NCBI RefSeq assembly: GCF_021650705.1
Contig: NZ_CP087138.1
Span: 1,860,001 to 1,924,000, forward strand
DNA: 64,000 bases
Direction of reading: 5' to 3'
From: Pseudomonas sp. KNUC1026
GTDB lineage: Bacteria > Pseudomonadota > Gammaproteobacteria > Pseudomonadales > Pseudomonadaceae
The notes under the pieces were generated by a model, which ran no database searches, was not told where the DNA came from, and saw nothing but the letters and a program-made list of their open reading frames with translations. The position numbers were made by a program, and so were the translations under genes. Below, one piece after another: positions 1-10,428 of this stretch (positions within the stretch are counted from its first letter, which is position 1; each line of letters starts with the position of its first letter).

Positions 1-350
1 CAGGGCATCACCCTGGCGTGCCGCGGCGCCTACATCACCCTCAAGGACGGCTGCATCGAAATCGGTGCGCCGGGCAAGGTGGCCGTGCGAAACGACAACG
101 TCGAGTGGGGTGGCAGCGCGGGCAAAAGCGTAAGCGCGGCGCCGCTGCAACAAAGCGAGACGGTGTTTCATCAGTTGCTCAAAGGGCAATTCCAGATCAT
201 CGACAGCGCGACCGGCGACCCCAAGCCAGAGGTGCCGTATTGCATCAGCGCTGGCGAGGGCGCTGTGGCTGAAGGCAGCACCGACGCCGAGGGCGCACCG
301 CCCCGGTGTACACCGACGGGGCGCAACCGATGTCGTTGGCCCCTCAGTGA
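1..350 (+). CDS. vgrG: VgrG spike protein, C-terminal end (partial, frameshifted)
   Basis: Only the last ~116 residues are in the window; the 5' part lies before base 1. The opening residues (GITLACRGAYITLKDG, then EIGAPGK) match the DUF2345 beta-helix found after the gp27/gp5 core of T6SS VgrG spikes. A small domain follows (about residues 60-116, with TG-P, STDAEG and PVYTDG) resembling the transthyretin-like extensions that serve as effector adaptors. The visible frame breaks near 294: restoring one C in the GGC-GCACC stretch continues as RTAPVYTDGAQPMSLAPQ to a TGA at 348-350. The role is the membrane-puncturing tip on the Hcp tube, here followed directly by its PAAR cap. The family call is firm; whether the break is real is doubtful. 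Confidence 0.8.
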
Positions 351-417
351 CGCCCGGTTGCCCAGCCGAGCTGCAGACCTTTCACATAGCCCATCGAGCT
401 TCATAAGGATTCGCGAC

Positions 418-684
418 GTGTCCGACAGCATCATCAGGCAAACCGACAGCTTGTCCTCCGGCGGTCAGGTCCTCGGCGGCAGCACCGGCTTGCGCTTTGG
501 CGGGCTGCCCGTGGCCCGAGTGGGCGACGCGGTGAGTTGCCCGCTGCCAGGCCACGGCTTGAATGCAATTGCCCAAGGCGACCCAGGCTTGCTCGATCAA
601 GGCCGCGCAGTGGCGTTGCACGGCCACACCTGCCAATGCGGTTGCACCCTGATCAGTTCCTTGCCTTGGGCAGTGCGACGCTGA
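418..684 (+). CDS. PAAR-domain spike-tip protein
   Basis: An 88-residue protein starting at GTG 418, with AAGGA at 405-409 as ribosome site. It has the compact PAAR layout: glycine-rich turns (SGGQVLGGST, RVGDAVSCPLPGHG) with Cys and His spaced to bind zinc, ending HGHTCQCGCTLISS. PAAR proteins cap the VgrG trimer with a zinc-stabilised cone and sharpen the T6SS needle. Its place 67 bases after vgrG is the usual pairing. No toxin extension is attached, so it is a plain tip protein. Its stop overlaps the next start (TGATG, 682-686), implying translational coupling. Confidence 0.8.
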   Translation: MSDSIIRQTDSLSSGGQVLGGSTGLRFGGLPVARVGDAVSCPLPGHGLNAIAQGDPGLLDQGRAVALHGHTCQCGCTLISSLPWAVRR

Positions 685-1874
685 TGCTCGACCCGCAAGC
701 GCATGTGCCCCCAGAGTTACCGCTACCCGATGCACCGAACGTGTTGCGGCTTGGCGCTACGACGGCCGCCACCGTGCTGGGATCGATCGGGCTGGTGACG
801 GCATTGTGGCCAGGCGATGGCAGCCTGCCGCTTCAGACTTATTGGATGTCGGTGGCCGTGGTGACTGGAGCAGCGGGCTTGTTGCTGGCGTTACGGCTCT
901 TGATGCATGAGCGCCAACGCGAGCGAGTACTGATGTGGAACAGTTGCCGCGAGCAATGGCTCGGCGAGCGCCTGCATGCCTGGCGACAGCCGGCAAAAGT
1001 GCTGGCATTGGCTTACACCACCGCAGCCGGTGCCCGCCGCCTTCCCGAAGCCCTGCGCGCGCAAGGGCCGCTGCTGCAGCCGGCCTATGTGGAAGCGTTG
1101 GGGCGCACGCTGGCGTTCAGTGCACTGCGAGGCTACGTCCCCAACGCCTGCTTGCAGGCCTACCGCCAGCGGCTTGCCAAAGAGCTGGCGACGGTGCTGG
1201 GGCGGCTGGCCCCGTCGATGGCTCACCTTGCCGGGCAACCGCTGGCCGTACGAGTCAGGCATGGCCGGCTCCTGCCAGACGCTGAGATAGCCGAGTTGCT
1301 CGCCCCATTGCTTGCACCGTGCACGCAAACCGTCTCGCTGCACTTCGCGCACCATGAGGATGGGTTGCTCTGGCTCGGGCCCTGGCTGGATGCGAGTGCC
1401 CCAGCGCCTTGGCTGCTGTGCATCGACTTCAACCTGTTCCTGATGCCTGCCGCTGGCCAGGCCGAGGCGGTGAGCGCGGTATTGCTGGCGCACCCGAGCG
1501 TGGCGCAGAGCGTTCCCGGGAGGGCCCTGGCAGACCTGCACAGGCCCGCCACCGGTGAGCAGCCTGCCGATTGCCTGGCCCAAGCCTGTGCCGCAAGCCG
1601 GCCGAGCGCATCGGGCCCGGCCGCCGCCTGGCTGGCTCGACTCGAGCGGGCGCCCACTGCTGCGCTGGCCCTGGCCGCCACCGGCATCGCGCCCCCACAG
1701 CAGCAAGCGCTCGATACCCAATTGGGCCACGCCGGTGCTGCCATGGCCGCACTGCTGCTGATCGCCGCTTGCGAACAGGCCAAGGCCTGCGGGCAGGCGC
1801 AGTTACTGCTGTTCACCGACCGGGCGCTGCAAGCCTGTGTGGTGCAACCCTGCCTTGAGGAGGCCTTGGCGTGA
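684..1874 (+). CDS. T6SS-associated two-TM protein of unknown function
   Basis: A 396-residue protein beginning at ATG 684, overlapping the PAAR stop. Two hydrophobic segments lie near the N-terminus (about residues 15-38, with ATVLGSIGLVTAL, and 48-70, with VAVVTGAAGLLLALRLL). A ~320-residue soluble region follows, rich in Ala and Leu, with no catalytic motif I recognise. The gene sits between PAAR and tssM and overlaps tssM by GTGA, so it is co-translated with the apparatus. A structural or accessory membrane role, or an effector or immunity role tied to the vgrG-PAAR module, are both possible. I do not recognise the family. Confidence 0.6.
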   Translation: MLDPQAHVPPELPLPDAPNVLRLGATTAATVLGSIGLVTALWPGDGSLPLQTYWMSVAVVTGAAGLLLALRLLMHERQRERVLMWNSCREQWLGERLHAWRQPAKVLALAYTTAAGARRLPEALRAQGPLLQPAYVEALGRTLAFSALRGYVPNACLQAYRQRLAKELATVLGRLAPSMAHLAGQPLAVRVRHGRLLPDAEIAELLAPLLAPCTQTVSLHFAHHEDGLLWLGPWLDASAPAPWLLCIDFNLFLMPAAGQAEAVSAVLLAHPSVAQSVPGRALADLHRPATGEQPADCLAQACAASRPSASGPAAAWLARLERAPTAALALAATGIAPPQQQALDTQLGHAGAAMAALLLIAACEQAKACGQAQLLLFTDRALQACVVQPCLEEALA

Positions 1875-4800
1875 GCCTGAAAAAAGCGATTTTCTGGTTG
1901 CTGGTAATAGGCGTAAGTGGCGGCGGCATGGCCGTGCTCTGGCTCGACAACCCGCTGACCGCCGATTGGGATGACGCCCAGCGCCAGCGCTGGAGCGTGC
2001 TGTTGCTGCTGGGCTGCCTGGTGCTGGTGGTCATCGATGGCTTCAGCGTGATGGCCTTGGCGCGCTTGAGCGCGATGCGGTTTCTGGCGCGTTGCCCGCA
2101 GGCACCTGCGCCGGCAGCCACGCCTTACCTGCAACCTGTGGAGCAGGCGCTGCCTATCATAGATATCGAGCGCCTGCGCCAGCTGTTGCGGTTTCGTCAT
2201 GGGCGCTGGTGGCGCGCCCAGGTGCGGTTTGTGCTGGTGGTAGGCGAACCGGCTGAGGTGCACGCCCTGGCACCGGGGCTTGCTGCCGATCACTGGCAGG
2301 AGGCGCAGGGCGTGGTGTTGCTGCACGGTGGCAGCCTGCAGTCGCCTGCGTTGAACGGCCAGCGCTGGACGCAGTGGCGTGCCTTGAGTCGTTGGCGGCC
2401 GCTGGATCAGGTCGTCTGGGCAATGTCCCCGGAGCAACGCGATCGGCCGGCTTACCTGAACAACGGCTTGCGAATGCTGGAGCAGCGCGCACAGGCGTGG
2501 GCCTGGCAAGCACCGTTGCACCTGTGGGAGGTCGAGCATGCCGAGGCATCCGAGCATGGGCGCGATGCCGGTACAGTGTTCGAACCCTCGCAGCCTCCCG
2601 AGCGCTGGGCCGCAGCGCTTCTGGCCCAGGCGCAGCCGCTTTCGAAACGCAGCCTGCTGTGTTTGAGCCGGCGGCACAGCCAGGCCGGCCACTATGCACT
2701 GGCGCTGAGCTGGCGCCTTCGGCAAGGCCTGGCGCAGCAGTGGTGCCAGGCTCTGCAGGCGCAACGGCCGCACCTGAGCGCACGTGCACTGCCGATTCGT
2801 GGCCTGTGGTTCAGCCAGCCATTGCCCCGTGATGAGGATTGCCAGCCCAACGCCTGGCAGCGCCATGACAGCTGGGCCGGTTTGCTGGCCGATCACTACC
2901 CGGCCAGGCGCTTGGGTTGGGCGTCCACACGCTGGCTACGATGGACCTGTGCAGGGCTGCTGGCCGCCATGCTTGTGGCCTTGATGGTGAGCTGGCTGAG
3001 CAACCTGGCGCTGCTGCGCCAGGCGGCACATGCTCTGGGTGCCAATACCCTTGAACACTGGTTGCCTATCACCCGAACACTGACCGCTCACGTGAGCCAG
3101 GGCAGCCCCTTGCACCAGCGTCTGGGCCTGGACCATTCCGCCGCTCTGCTCGAACACCTCAGGCCCTTTTACCTGGCTGCCAATGCCACGGAGCTGGCGG
3201 AGCCTGCCATGGCGCACCTTGTCGCAACGTTGCGCGATCTGCAGCAATGGCCCGCCGGGGAGCTTGCCCGGCAGGCCCAGGCCGAACGCGGCTACGAAGC
3301 ACTCAAGGCTTATCTGATGTTGACCGACCCTCAGCGGCTTGAGCTGGGCTACCTGCAGGCTGTGGGCGCAGGCATGGGACTCGATTCCGAGGGTTGGGGA
3401 TTTTATCTTCGGCAGCTGCGCATTGACCCTGCACTGGCGCCAGTGCGGGACAACGCGCTGGTCGGCCGCGCCCGCCAGCGTTTGCTGGCCGAGCTTGGCC
3501 AGCGTAACGCCGAGCAGAACCTCTACCAGGCAGCAATCGCCGAGGCCATCGGCAGCTATCCGGACCTGGGCCTTGCCCAACTCACCCCTGGCACCGATGC
3601 GGCGTTGCTTTACCACAGCGAAGAGCGGGTGCCGGGCCAGTTCACCCGCCAGGCCTGGGAAGGTAGCGCTGCGCAAAGCGCTGGAGCGCAGCGCGCGAGC
3701 CCACCGCGAGCAGATCGACTGGGTGCTGGCCGAGCAAACCGGGCCAGCCGCACCCGCACAGGACGCCGATGCACTGCGCAAGCAGCTGGAGGCGCATTAC
3801 TGGCGTGATTACGCCCAAGCCTGGCAACGGTTCTTCAACGGCCTGCGCTGGCGCAAGGCTGACAGCCTCGGCACTGCTGCAGCCCAGTTGAGCCTGCTCA
3901 GCGACGCTCAGGCTTCACCCCTGCGAGCGCTGTTCAACAGCCTGGCCTGGCACGCCGAAGCCGGCCGTGAACGCGCGGCGCTGGGCGAGAGCCTGCTGGC
4001 GTCGGCGCAAGAGATGATCGGCAAACCGGTGAAGCTTGCCGGCGCGCCTCCCGGCCCTCTCGACACCTCATTCGGCACGTTGCTGGCCGTGCGTGATGGC
4101 AGCACCGGTGGGCCGCATCTCGCGGGCTGGTTCACCCAGGTCACCCAACTGCGCCTTCGCCTGCAACAGGTGGGCGGCGCGGCGGACCCTCAGGCTGTCA
4201 CCCAGGCGTTAGCTCAGAGTGTATTCCAGGGCAAAGGCGTGGATATCGCCGCCTCCCAGGCCTACGGTCAACTGCTGGCGGCCAGTGTGGGCGCGCCGTG
4301 GAGCGGGGCGGGGCAGGCGTTGTTCGTGCAGCCGCTCGAGCAAGCCTGGCAGCGGCTGCTGCAACCGGCAGCGCAGGGCATCAACCGGCAATGGCGCGAG
4401 GCGATCGTGGCGCCGTGGGGTAGCGCGTTCAGCGGCCGATATCCGTTTTCCAATTCTCCAAGCGATGCCTCTCTACCGTTGCTGGGGCAGATGATTCGCG
4501 CAGACAGCGGCCGCATCGAACGTTTCGTACAGCAGGAGCTGGGCGGCGTACTGCACAAGCAGGGCGGGCGCTGGGTCGCAGATGCCGCCAACAGCCAGGG
4601 GCTGCGTTTCAATCCGGCCTTTCTGGAAGCGTTGGCAACTTTGAGCCGCGTTGCAGATGTCGCTTTCAACGAAGGCAACCAGGGCCTGAGTTTCGAACTG
4701 TCCGGCCAGCCGGCGCGTGACGTGGTTCAAAGCACTTTCACCCTGGAAGGCGCGCGGCATCACTACTTCAACCAGAAACCTCGGTGGCAGCGGTTCACCT

Positions 4801-5147
4801 GGCCAGGCCGCAGCGAGCACCCCGGTGCCAGCCTGACCTGGACCAGCGTGCGCAGCGGTGAGCGGCTGTATGCCGAACACCCCGGCAACTGGGGCTTGAT
4901 ACGGTTGCTGGAGGCTGCGCAGGCCATGCCGCTCGCACCTGACGAAGGCCTGCATCGGCTGGTGATTTCCACGCCCGATGGCCTGGATCTGGCCTGGCAG
5001 CTGCGCACCGAGCTGGGCGGCGGGCCGCTGGCGTTGCTCGCGTTGCGCGGCTTTCGCTTGCCGGAGGAGATTTTTCTCGCCCTGGAGTCGCCGACGCCGG
5101 AGAAGGCACATGAGCCTGGAGACCCTGATCGCCCAATGCCTGGGTGA
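1871..5147 (+). CDS. tssM: T6SS inner-membrane protein TssM (IcmF), frameshifted
   Basis: About 1,092 residues, the usual TssM size, starting at GTG 1871. Two N-terminal TM segments (IFWLLVIGVSGGGMAVLW; VLLLLGCLVLVVIDGF) and a third near residue 365 (GLLAAMLVALMVSWL) match the IcmF topology, followed by a large periplasmic part. TssM forms the membrane complex with TssL and TssJ. The cytoplasmic region where many TssM carry a Walker A motif reads VLVVGEPAEVHAL, with no GxxxxGK[ST], so nucleotide binding looks lost. The frame changes near 3660, between QFTRQAWEG and ALRKALERSARAHREQIDW, both IcmF-like. The exact lesion is unclear (one extra base or two missing). The 3' end overlaps tssA. Confidence 0.85.
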
Positions 5148-6672
5148 TGAGCCTGCAGCCGCGCTGGCGCAGCGGCATGCCGCGCGTTGGCAGGCCTGGG
5201 TTTGCCCCATCAGCCCTGATGCCCCGGCTGGGACAGACCCGGCAGGGGAGGACGATTTCCAGCAACTGCGCGATGAGGTGAACCGCCTCAGCGGCGCTGA
5301 CCCCGCGCGGGTGTGCCACCTGGCCGAGCGCTTGCTGCGCCAGTGCGGCAAAGACCTGCGCGTGGCCAGTTACTACACCTGGGCGCGCACGCAACAGCAC
5401 GGTGAAAGCGGCCTGGCCGATGGGCTGGAGCTGGTCGGCACGCTGATCGCCGCGTTCGGCCGCCTCGTGTTGCCGGCCCGCGCTCCCGCCCGGGTGGCGG
5501 CGCTGCAATGGCTGGCAGGTGATCGAGTGCTCGATGCGCTGTCGCGTTTCCCGGAACTGGCCAAGGAGCAAGCCCGCCGCACGGTCGCAGCGCTGGCCTG
5601 GATCGATGAGCAACTGGTCGAGTGGCCGGCTGCCGAGCGGCCATGCCTGGCGCCTTTGCACACCGCGCTCAGCCACAGGCTGGGCCAGGCCGGGGGCTTG
5701 GAGTCGGTATTGCCGCAGCGTTGCGCCACGCCCCCGACCGAGGTGCCCGCCACCCAGGCCATCGCGTCCGGCCGCGACGCTCTGGCACGTGCGCGCGAGC
5801 TGGCGGCCTGGCTGCAAGAGCAGCCCGACGGCTGGCTGGCGGCGCATCGTTTGCTCAAGCACTTGCGTTGGGACACGTTGCAACAACCGCCCCTGCAGGA
5901 TCTCAACGGCCAGACACAACTGGCCGCGCCGCGTGAGCACAGCCGCGCACTGCTCGCGCGCCTGCACCAGCAACGGCAATGGCAGGCGCTGCTGGTGGAG
6001 GCGCAAAACCTGTTCGCCGAAGGGGTCAACCATTTCTGGCTCGACCTGCAGTGGTATCTGCACCAGGCCTTGCAACACAGCCCAGCGCCGTATTCGGATT
6101 GGGCTTGGGTGATCGAGCAGGACCTGGCGCTGACTGTACGCCGCCTGCCGGGAATCGAGGCATTGTGCTGGGGCGACGGCACCCCCTTTGCGCACTCGGC
6201 GTGCCGCGACTGGATCGCCGGGTTCGAGGCCGCTGCTTCCAGCGAGCTGGCGCCTGCCGCCGGTGTCGCGGGCGACCATTGGCAAGCCCTTGAGCAAGCG
6301 GCGTTGGCCTTGGCCGACGCTCAAGGCCTGGAGAGCGCGCTGAAATGGCTGGCCGAACAGACGCCTTGCGCCGCTGGCCGTGACCAGTGGCTTCGGCGAG
6401 CGCTGGAGGCCCGCATCGCCGAGCAGTGCGGCAAGCCATGGCTGGCGATCGACCTCTACACCGAACTACTGGCCCGCGCGCAAAGCCAAGGGCTGGCGCT
6501 TTGGGAACCGATGCTGCTGTTCGACGCTCAGGCCCGCCTGCTGCGGCTGCTGCGCGGCAACGCTTCGCGCATCGAGGCTGACGAAAAACCCCGCTACCAG
6601 GCGCGCCAGCAGGCTTTGCAGGCCTCGCTCAGCGCTCTGGACCCCGCACGTGCGGCGGTGCTTTACACCTGA
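5110..6672 (+). CDS. tssA: T6SS protein TssA, long VasJ-type
   Basis: An intact 520-residue protein from ATG 5110. The N-terminal ~220 residues are an ImpA_N domain: the DFQQLRDEVNRLSGADPARV stretch, then KDLRVASYYTWARTQQHGESGLADGLELV, typical of TssA. The rest is the helical VasJ-like region that ends many long TssA proteins. TssA binds the baseplate and membrane complex and directs or caps sheath-tube polymerisation. Placement between tssM and tssF supports the call. It overlaps the tssM frame by 38 bases. Confidence 0.85.
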   Translation: MSLETLIAQCLGDEPAAALAQRHAARWQAWVCPISPDAPAGTDPAGEDDFQQLRDEVNRLSGADPARVCHLAERLLRQCGKDLRVASYYTWARTQQHGESGLADGLELVGTLIAAFGRLVLPARAPARVAALQWLAGDRVLDALSRFPELAKEQARRTVAALAWIDEQLVEWPAAERPCLAPLHTALSHRLGQAGGLESVLPQRCATPPTEVPATQAIASGRDALARARELAAWLQEQPDGWLAAHRLLKHLRWDTLQQPPLQDLNGQTQLAAPREHSRALLARLHQQRQWQALLVEAQNLFAEGVNHFWLDLQWYLHQALQHSPAPYSDWAWVIEQDLALTVRRLPGIEALCWGDGTPFAHSACRDWIAGFEAAASSELAPAAGVAGDHWQALEQAALALADAQGLESALKWLAEQTPCAAGRDQWLRRALEARIAEQCGKPWLAIDLYTELLARAQSQGLALWEPMLLFDAQARLLRLLRGNASRIEADEKPRYQARQQALQASLSALDPARAAVLYT

Positions 6673-6679
6673 CTGGCAG

Positions 6680-8421
6680 ATGATCATGGAAACCGACAAC
6701 CCCACTTTGCGTTATTACGATGCCGAGCTGCGTTACCTGCGCGAGGCAGGCAAAGCCTTCGCGCAAGCCTTCCCCGAGCGTGCGGCCGCGCTGCATCTGG
6801 ACAAACCCGGCGTTCAGGACCCTTTCGTCGAGCGCTTGCTGGAGGGGTTTGCCTTTCTCACCGGGCGCCTTCGGCAAAAGCTTGATGACGACCTGCCGGA
6901 GCTGACTGAAGGCCTGGTCAGCCTGCTTTGGCCGCACTACCTGCGCACGATCGCCTCGCTCTCGGTGGTGCAGTTCACACTCGGCGGCCGGGCGCCCCTT
7001 CAGCCGCGCAACCTGGCCAAGGGTTTCGAAGTGCTGACCCAGCCCGTCGGGCCGCAGCGCACCCGCTGTCGGTACGCCACCTGCCAGGCCCTGCGGGTAC
7101 TGCCGGTGGTGGTCGAGCAACTGAGCCACCAGCGGTTGATCGACGGCCGTTCCAGCCTGCACCTGCGCTTGCGCGCCAAGGGCGTGCTCGACGGCGGCGA
7201 GTTAGCGGGGTTGCGGCTGTACATCAACGCAGACGCGGCGCTGGCCGGTGCCCTGTACGCCGCGTTGTTGCATCAGGCCACGGCTGTCGAAGCGGCGGTG
7301 GCCGATGGCGCGCAGCCGCCGATCCTGTGCAGCCTGGCGCCACTGGGATTTTCGCCCGACGAGCGCCTCTGGCCCGATCAGGGCGCAGCCTTCGGGGGTA
7401 TCAGTTGCTGCTGGAGTACTTCAGCTTTCCGGAAAAATTCCGCTTCATCGAGCTGCGCGGGCTTGAGCAGGTCGCGCTGGCGGCAGGGCAGGCGGTCGAC
7501 CTGCACCTGCCGCTGGCGCAGCCGTGGCCTGCGGAGTTCACGCTGAGCGCCGAGCATCTGCGCACCAACGCAGTGCCGGTGGCCAATCTGTTCCCGCTTC
7601 AGGGCGACCCCTTCATCGCCGACCCGTTGCAGCATGAGTACCTGATCCGCCCGCAGCGGCTGCAAGATGGCCATACCGAGATCTACAGCGTCGACAGCGT
7701 GACCGGCCAGGCGGGCGAAGCCTACGTGCCGTTCACCAGCTTTCGCCATCGTGGCGGGCTGCTGCGCGAGGACGCGCCAGAGCGGTACTTCCACACCCGA
7801 GCCAAGCGCGGCGCCCAAGGGCTGCATGACACCTGGCTGATTCTCGGTGGCGACGGGCTGCATCACGCCAAACCCCATGCGCTTTCGTTGTCGCTGACCG
7901 CAACCAACGGCCAGTTGCCGCGCCGCGCCTTGCAGACCACGTTGCTCGATGAGTGTGCCGAACCGCTGCCAGGCTTGAGTGTGCGCAACCTGTGCGCGCC
8001 CACCTTGCCGTGCTACCCGCCAGATCGTGACCGCTTTCAGTGGCGTGTGCTCAGCCACTTGGGCTCGAATTTTCTGCCGCTGCTGGACAACCCCGAGGTG
8101 CTGCGCGGCACGCTGGCACTCTACGACTGGCGCGCCAGTGAAATGAACCGGCGGCGTTTGCAGGCGATCGTAGGTGTTCGCCACGGCCTGATCGAGCGGT
8201 TCACCCGCGGTTACCTGCAACGCGGTGTCGACATCCAGGTCACCGTGGAGGCGGCAGGGTTTGCTGGGCACGGTGACATTCTGCTGTTCGGCGAGGTGCT
8301 CAATCGGTTTTTCGCGCTCTATGCCGACGTGCATCTGTTTACCCAACTCACGCTGGTCGTGTTGCCTGAAGGTAAAGCGTTGAAGTGGCAAGAGGCGCAC
8401 AGCCAGCGGATTCCGGGATGA
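6680..8421 (+). CDS. tssF: T6SS baseplate protein TssF, frameshifted
   Basis: The start is ATG 6680 or 6686, the latter giving METDNPTLRYYDAELRYL, which matches the TssF N-terminus (RYYxxELRYLRExGxxFA). Later signatures are VERLLEGFAFLTGRLRQKLDDDLPELTEGL and, after the break, the GYQLLLEYFSFPEKFRF core. The two parts lie in different frames meeting at 7393-7398. Adding one C before the G5 run (TTC-CGG-GGG-TAT) restores AFRGYQLLLEYF and gives 580 aa, the normal length. TssF forms the baseplate wedge with TssG and TssE. Probably a sequencing indel. Confidence 0.87.
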
Positions 8422-9459
8422 GCGTGCCTGCGCTTCTGGAGGCCCTGGCGCCCAGGCTGTGCGAGGCGAGCCGTGGCGCGTGTGCCAGTTGATCGAGCAG
8501 GTGAACCCCGCCGGGCCGCCGCTGGGCAGCACGCTGAGCCCGGCAGACGACCCCGTGAAGTTCCTGCCTTGGCCGGGCCTTGGCTTTCCTGCTGCCGAAT
8601 GGCAAGGCGTCGAAGCCTTGCCGGGTTCGATTCCGGTGCTGCGCACCCGCCTGCTGGGGCTCTATGGCGTGGATTCGCCGCTGCCGGCCGCGTACCTGGC
8701 CGACATCACTCAGCGCGGAGAAGGGCACGAGGCACTGCAGGGGTTTCTCGACCTGTTCAACCATCGGCTGTTCACCCAGTTTTATCGGGTATGGCGTAAA
8801 TGTTCTTACCCCGCAACCTTCCAGGCCGGTGGCAAAGACCCTACCTCCCAATGTTTGCTTGGCCTGGTAGGCCTGGGTATCGCAGGTACCGCCGAGCGGA
8901 TCGGTACGCCGGTGTCGCGGTTTCTGGCCCTGCTCGGCACGATGCGCCTGCCTACCCGCACCGCCGAAGGGCTGAGCGCCCTGGTACGCCTGCTCGCGCC
9001 CCAGACGCGAACTGAAGTGTTCGCCCACTGGCCCCGAACGGTGTGGCTGGCGCATCCGGCAAGGCTGGGCAGCGCGGCTGTTCGCCTGGGGCAGGGGATG
9101 CCGTTGGGGCCCCATGGGCTGGATGCGAGCAGCCAGTTGCTGCTGACACTGCACGCAGAACAGGCCAATGAAGTGCTCGCCTGGTTGCCCGGCGGGCAAC
9201 GCCTGGCCGACCTTTTCGTGCTGCTGCGGGTGTACCTGGGTTGGCGCTGCAACGCCAGGCTGCATCTGCACCTGCCCAGCGCCTGCCTGCCACCCCGCGG
9301 CTATGCCACGAACCGTTGCGCCTGGGGATGACGGCGCTGCTGGGCCCAGCTGATCGTGCAGCCGCTCGCCTCACCATCGACCTGGGCCGCTACCAGGGCC
9401 TGCAACCCCTTTCCATCGCCTTCGAGGACATTCAGCATGTCGCGCCATTGCCTTATTGA
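8418..9459 (+). CDS. tssG: T6SS baseplate protein TssG, two frame breaks
   Basis: Starts at ATG 8418, overlapping the tssF stop. The first 13 residues (MSVPALLEALAPR) are in one frame. A missing base near 8457 shifts to GEPWRVCQLIEQVNP, the standard TssG start region. The body contains GLGIAGTAERIGTP and FLALLGTM. A second missing C in the C4 run at 9293-9296 shifts to EPLRLGMTALLGPADRAAARLTIDLGRYQGL, the usual TssG C-terminus. With both bases restored the protein is 347 aa. TssG completes the TssE-F-G wedge. The next gene, tssJ, starts inside its end. Confidence 0.83.
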
Positions 9460-9973
9460 CGCTCTCTGCACAGCCTTGCTGTGCGCAAGCCTGGCCGGGT
9501 GTGGCTGGGCACAGCGGGCAGCCGATGCCACCCGGGAGACCGCCCGCGATGCGTTCATTCGCCCAGTGACGACCTTGCACCTGGACATCACCGCCCGCGC
9601 AGCCCTCAACACCAACAGCCAGGACAGCCTTGGCCTCTCGGTGCCCACCTTGGTACGGGTTTACCAGCTCAAAGACGCCGAGCCGATGCTCAACGCCAGT
9701 TACGAACAACTGCTGGATGAGGCTGAACTCACCCTGGGCGCCGGCGTGCTCGACCAGCACGCGCTGGTGCTCAGGCCCGGGCAGAGCGTGCGCCTTGACG
9801 TGCCGCTCAATGCAGCGGCCAGGCACATAGCCGTGGTAGCGCTGGTGCAAGACCCTGGGGCCAGCGACGGCCAGTGGCGGCTTTTGCTGGAGCGCGGGGA
9901 GCTGCAGCGCGAGGCGCCGCGCGTGGTGGAGCTGGGCGGCCAGCACCTGGCCCTGCGCCGGCTGGAGCCCTGA
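9437..9973 (+). CDS. tssJ: T6SS outer-membrane lipoprotein TssJ
   Basis: A 178-residue protein from ATG 9437. The N-terminus has a short lipoprotein signal ending in the lipobox LAGC (about residues 15-18), so the mature protein is lipidated and anchored. The rest fits the TssJ beta-sandwich: LHLDITARAALNTNS, then SVPTLVRVYQLKDAEPMLNASYEQLL, a segment conserved in TssJ. TssJ holds the TssLM complex at the outer membrane. It follows tssG and is 3 bases ahead of tssE. Confidence 0.87.
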   Translation: MSRHCLIDALCTALLCASLAGCGWAQRAADATRETARDAFIRPVTTLHLDITARAALNTNSQDSLGLSVPTLVRVYQLKDAEPMLNASYEQLLDEAELTLGAGVLDQHALVLRPGQSVRLDVPLNAAARHIAVVALVQDPGASDGQWRLLLERGELQREAPRVVELGGQHLALRRLEP

Positions 9974-9976
9974 GTC

Positions 9977-10428
9977 ATGCCTGTGCCTACCTTGTCACTG
10001 TATGAAACCCTGACCGGGCAGTTCGCCAATGGCCTGCGCATCGATCAGGTCGATGAATCCGAACAACCGCTGCTGTCGGTGCTGGATACCTTGCAGCGTG
10101 TCTTCGCCAGCCGCCAGGGCGCAGTGGCTCATGTACCCGACTTCGGCTTGCCTGACCTTGCGCAGATGCTCGACGCGCACCCGGCTGCCCGCCAGGCCAT
10201 CTGCCGCGATGTGTGTGACGCGGTGCTGGCCGCCGAACCGAGGGTGCTCCAGGCACACGCTGCGCCAGGGGTACAGAGCGTGCCGGGCCAGTTCAGCATC
10301 GAGCTGAATCTGGAACTGGTTGGCGGTGGGCGCCACGATGCTGCGCGGCGCTTACCCCGCAGAACCCCGCGGTGTTCACGGCATTGCGCGAACAGGGCGT
10401 GCTGGGCCCGGCCGGGAGGTTGCGGTGA
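9977..10428 (+). CDS. tssE: T6SS baseplate protein TssE (gp25-like), frameshifted
   Basis: Starts at ATG 9977 with SLYETLTGQFANG. The gp25/gpW-like core is clear: QPLLSVLDTLQRVFASRQGAVAHVPDFGLPDL, the conserved lysozyme-like baseplate fold. Near 10350 the frame is lost. In the alternative frame the protein continues as LTPQNPAVFTALREQ and ends GVLGPAGRLR at TGA 10426-10428, which overlaps the next GTG start (10425) in GTGA style. One restored base gives 150 aa, normal for TssE. The exact position of the missing base cannot be fixed by eye. Confidence 0.78.

Noticed and set aside
1223-2896. A 557-codon minus-strand open frame across the T6SS region
   Set aside because: Antisense shadow of the membrane-protein and tssM genes. 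Low-complexity Gln/Ala/Arg composition and no recognisable motif.
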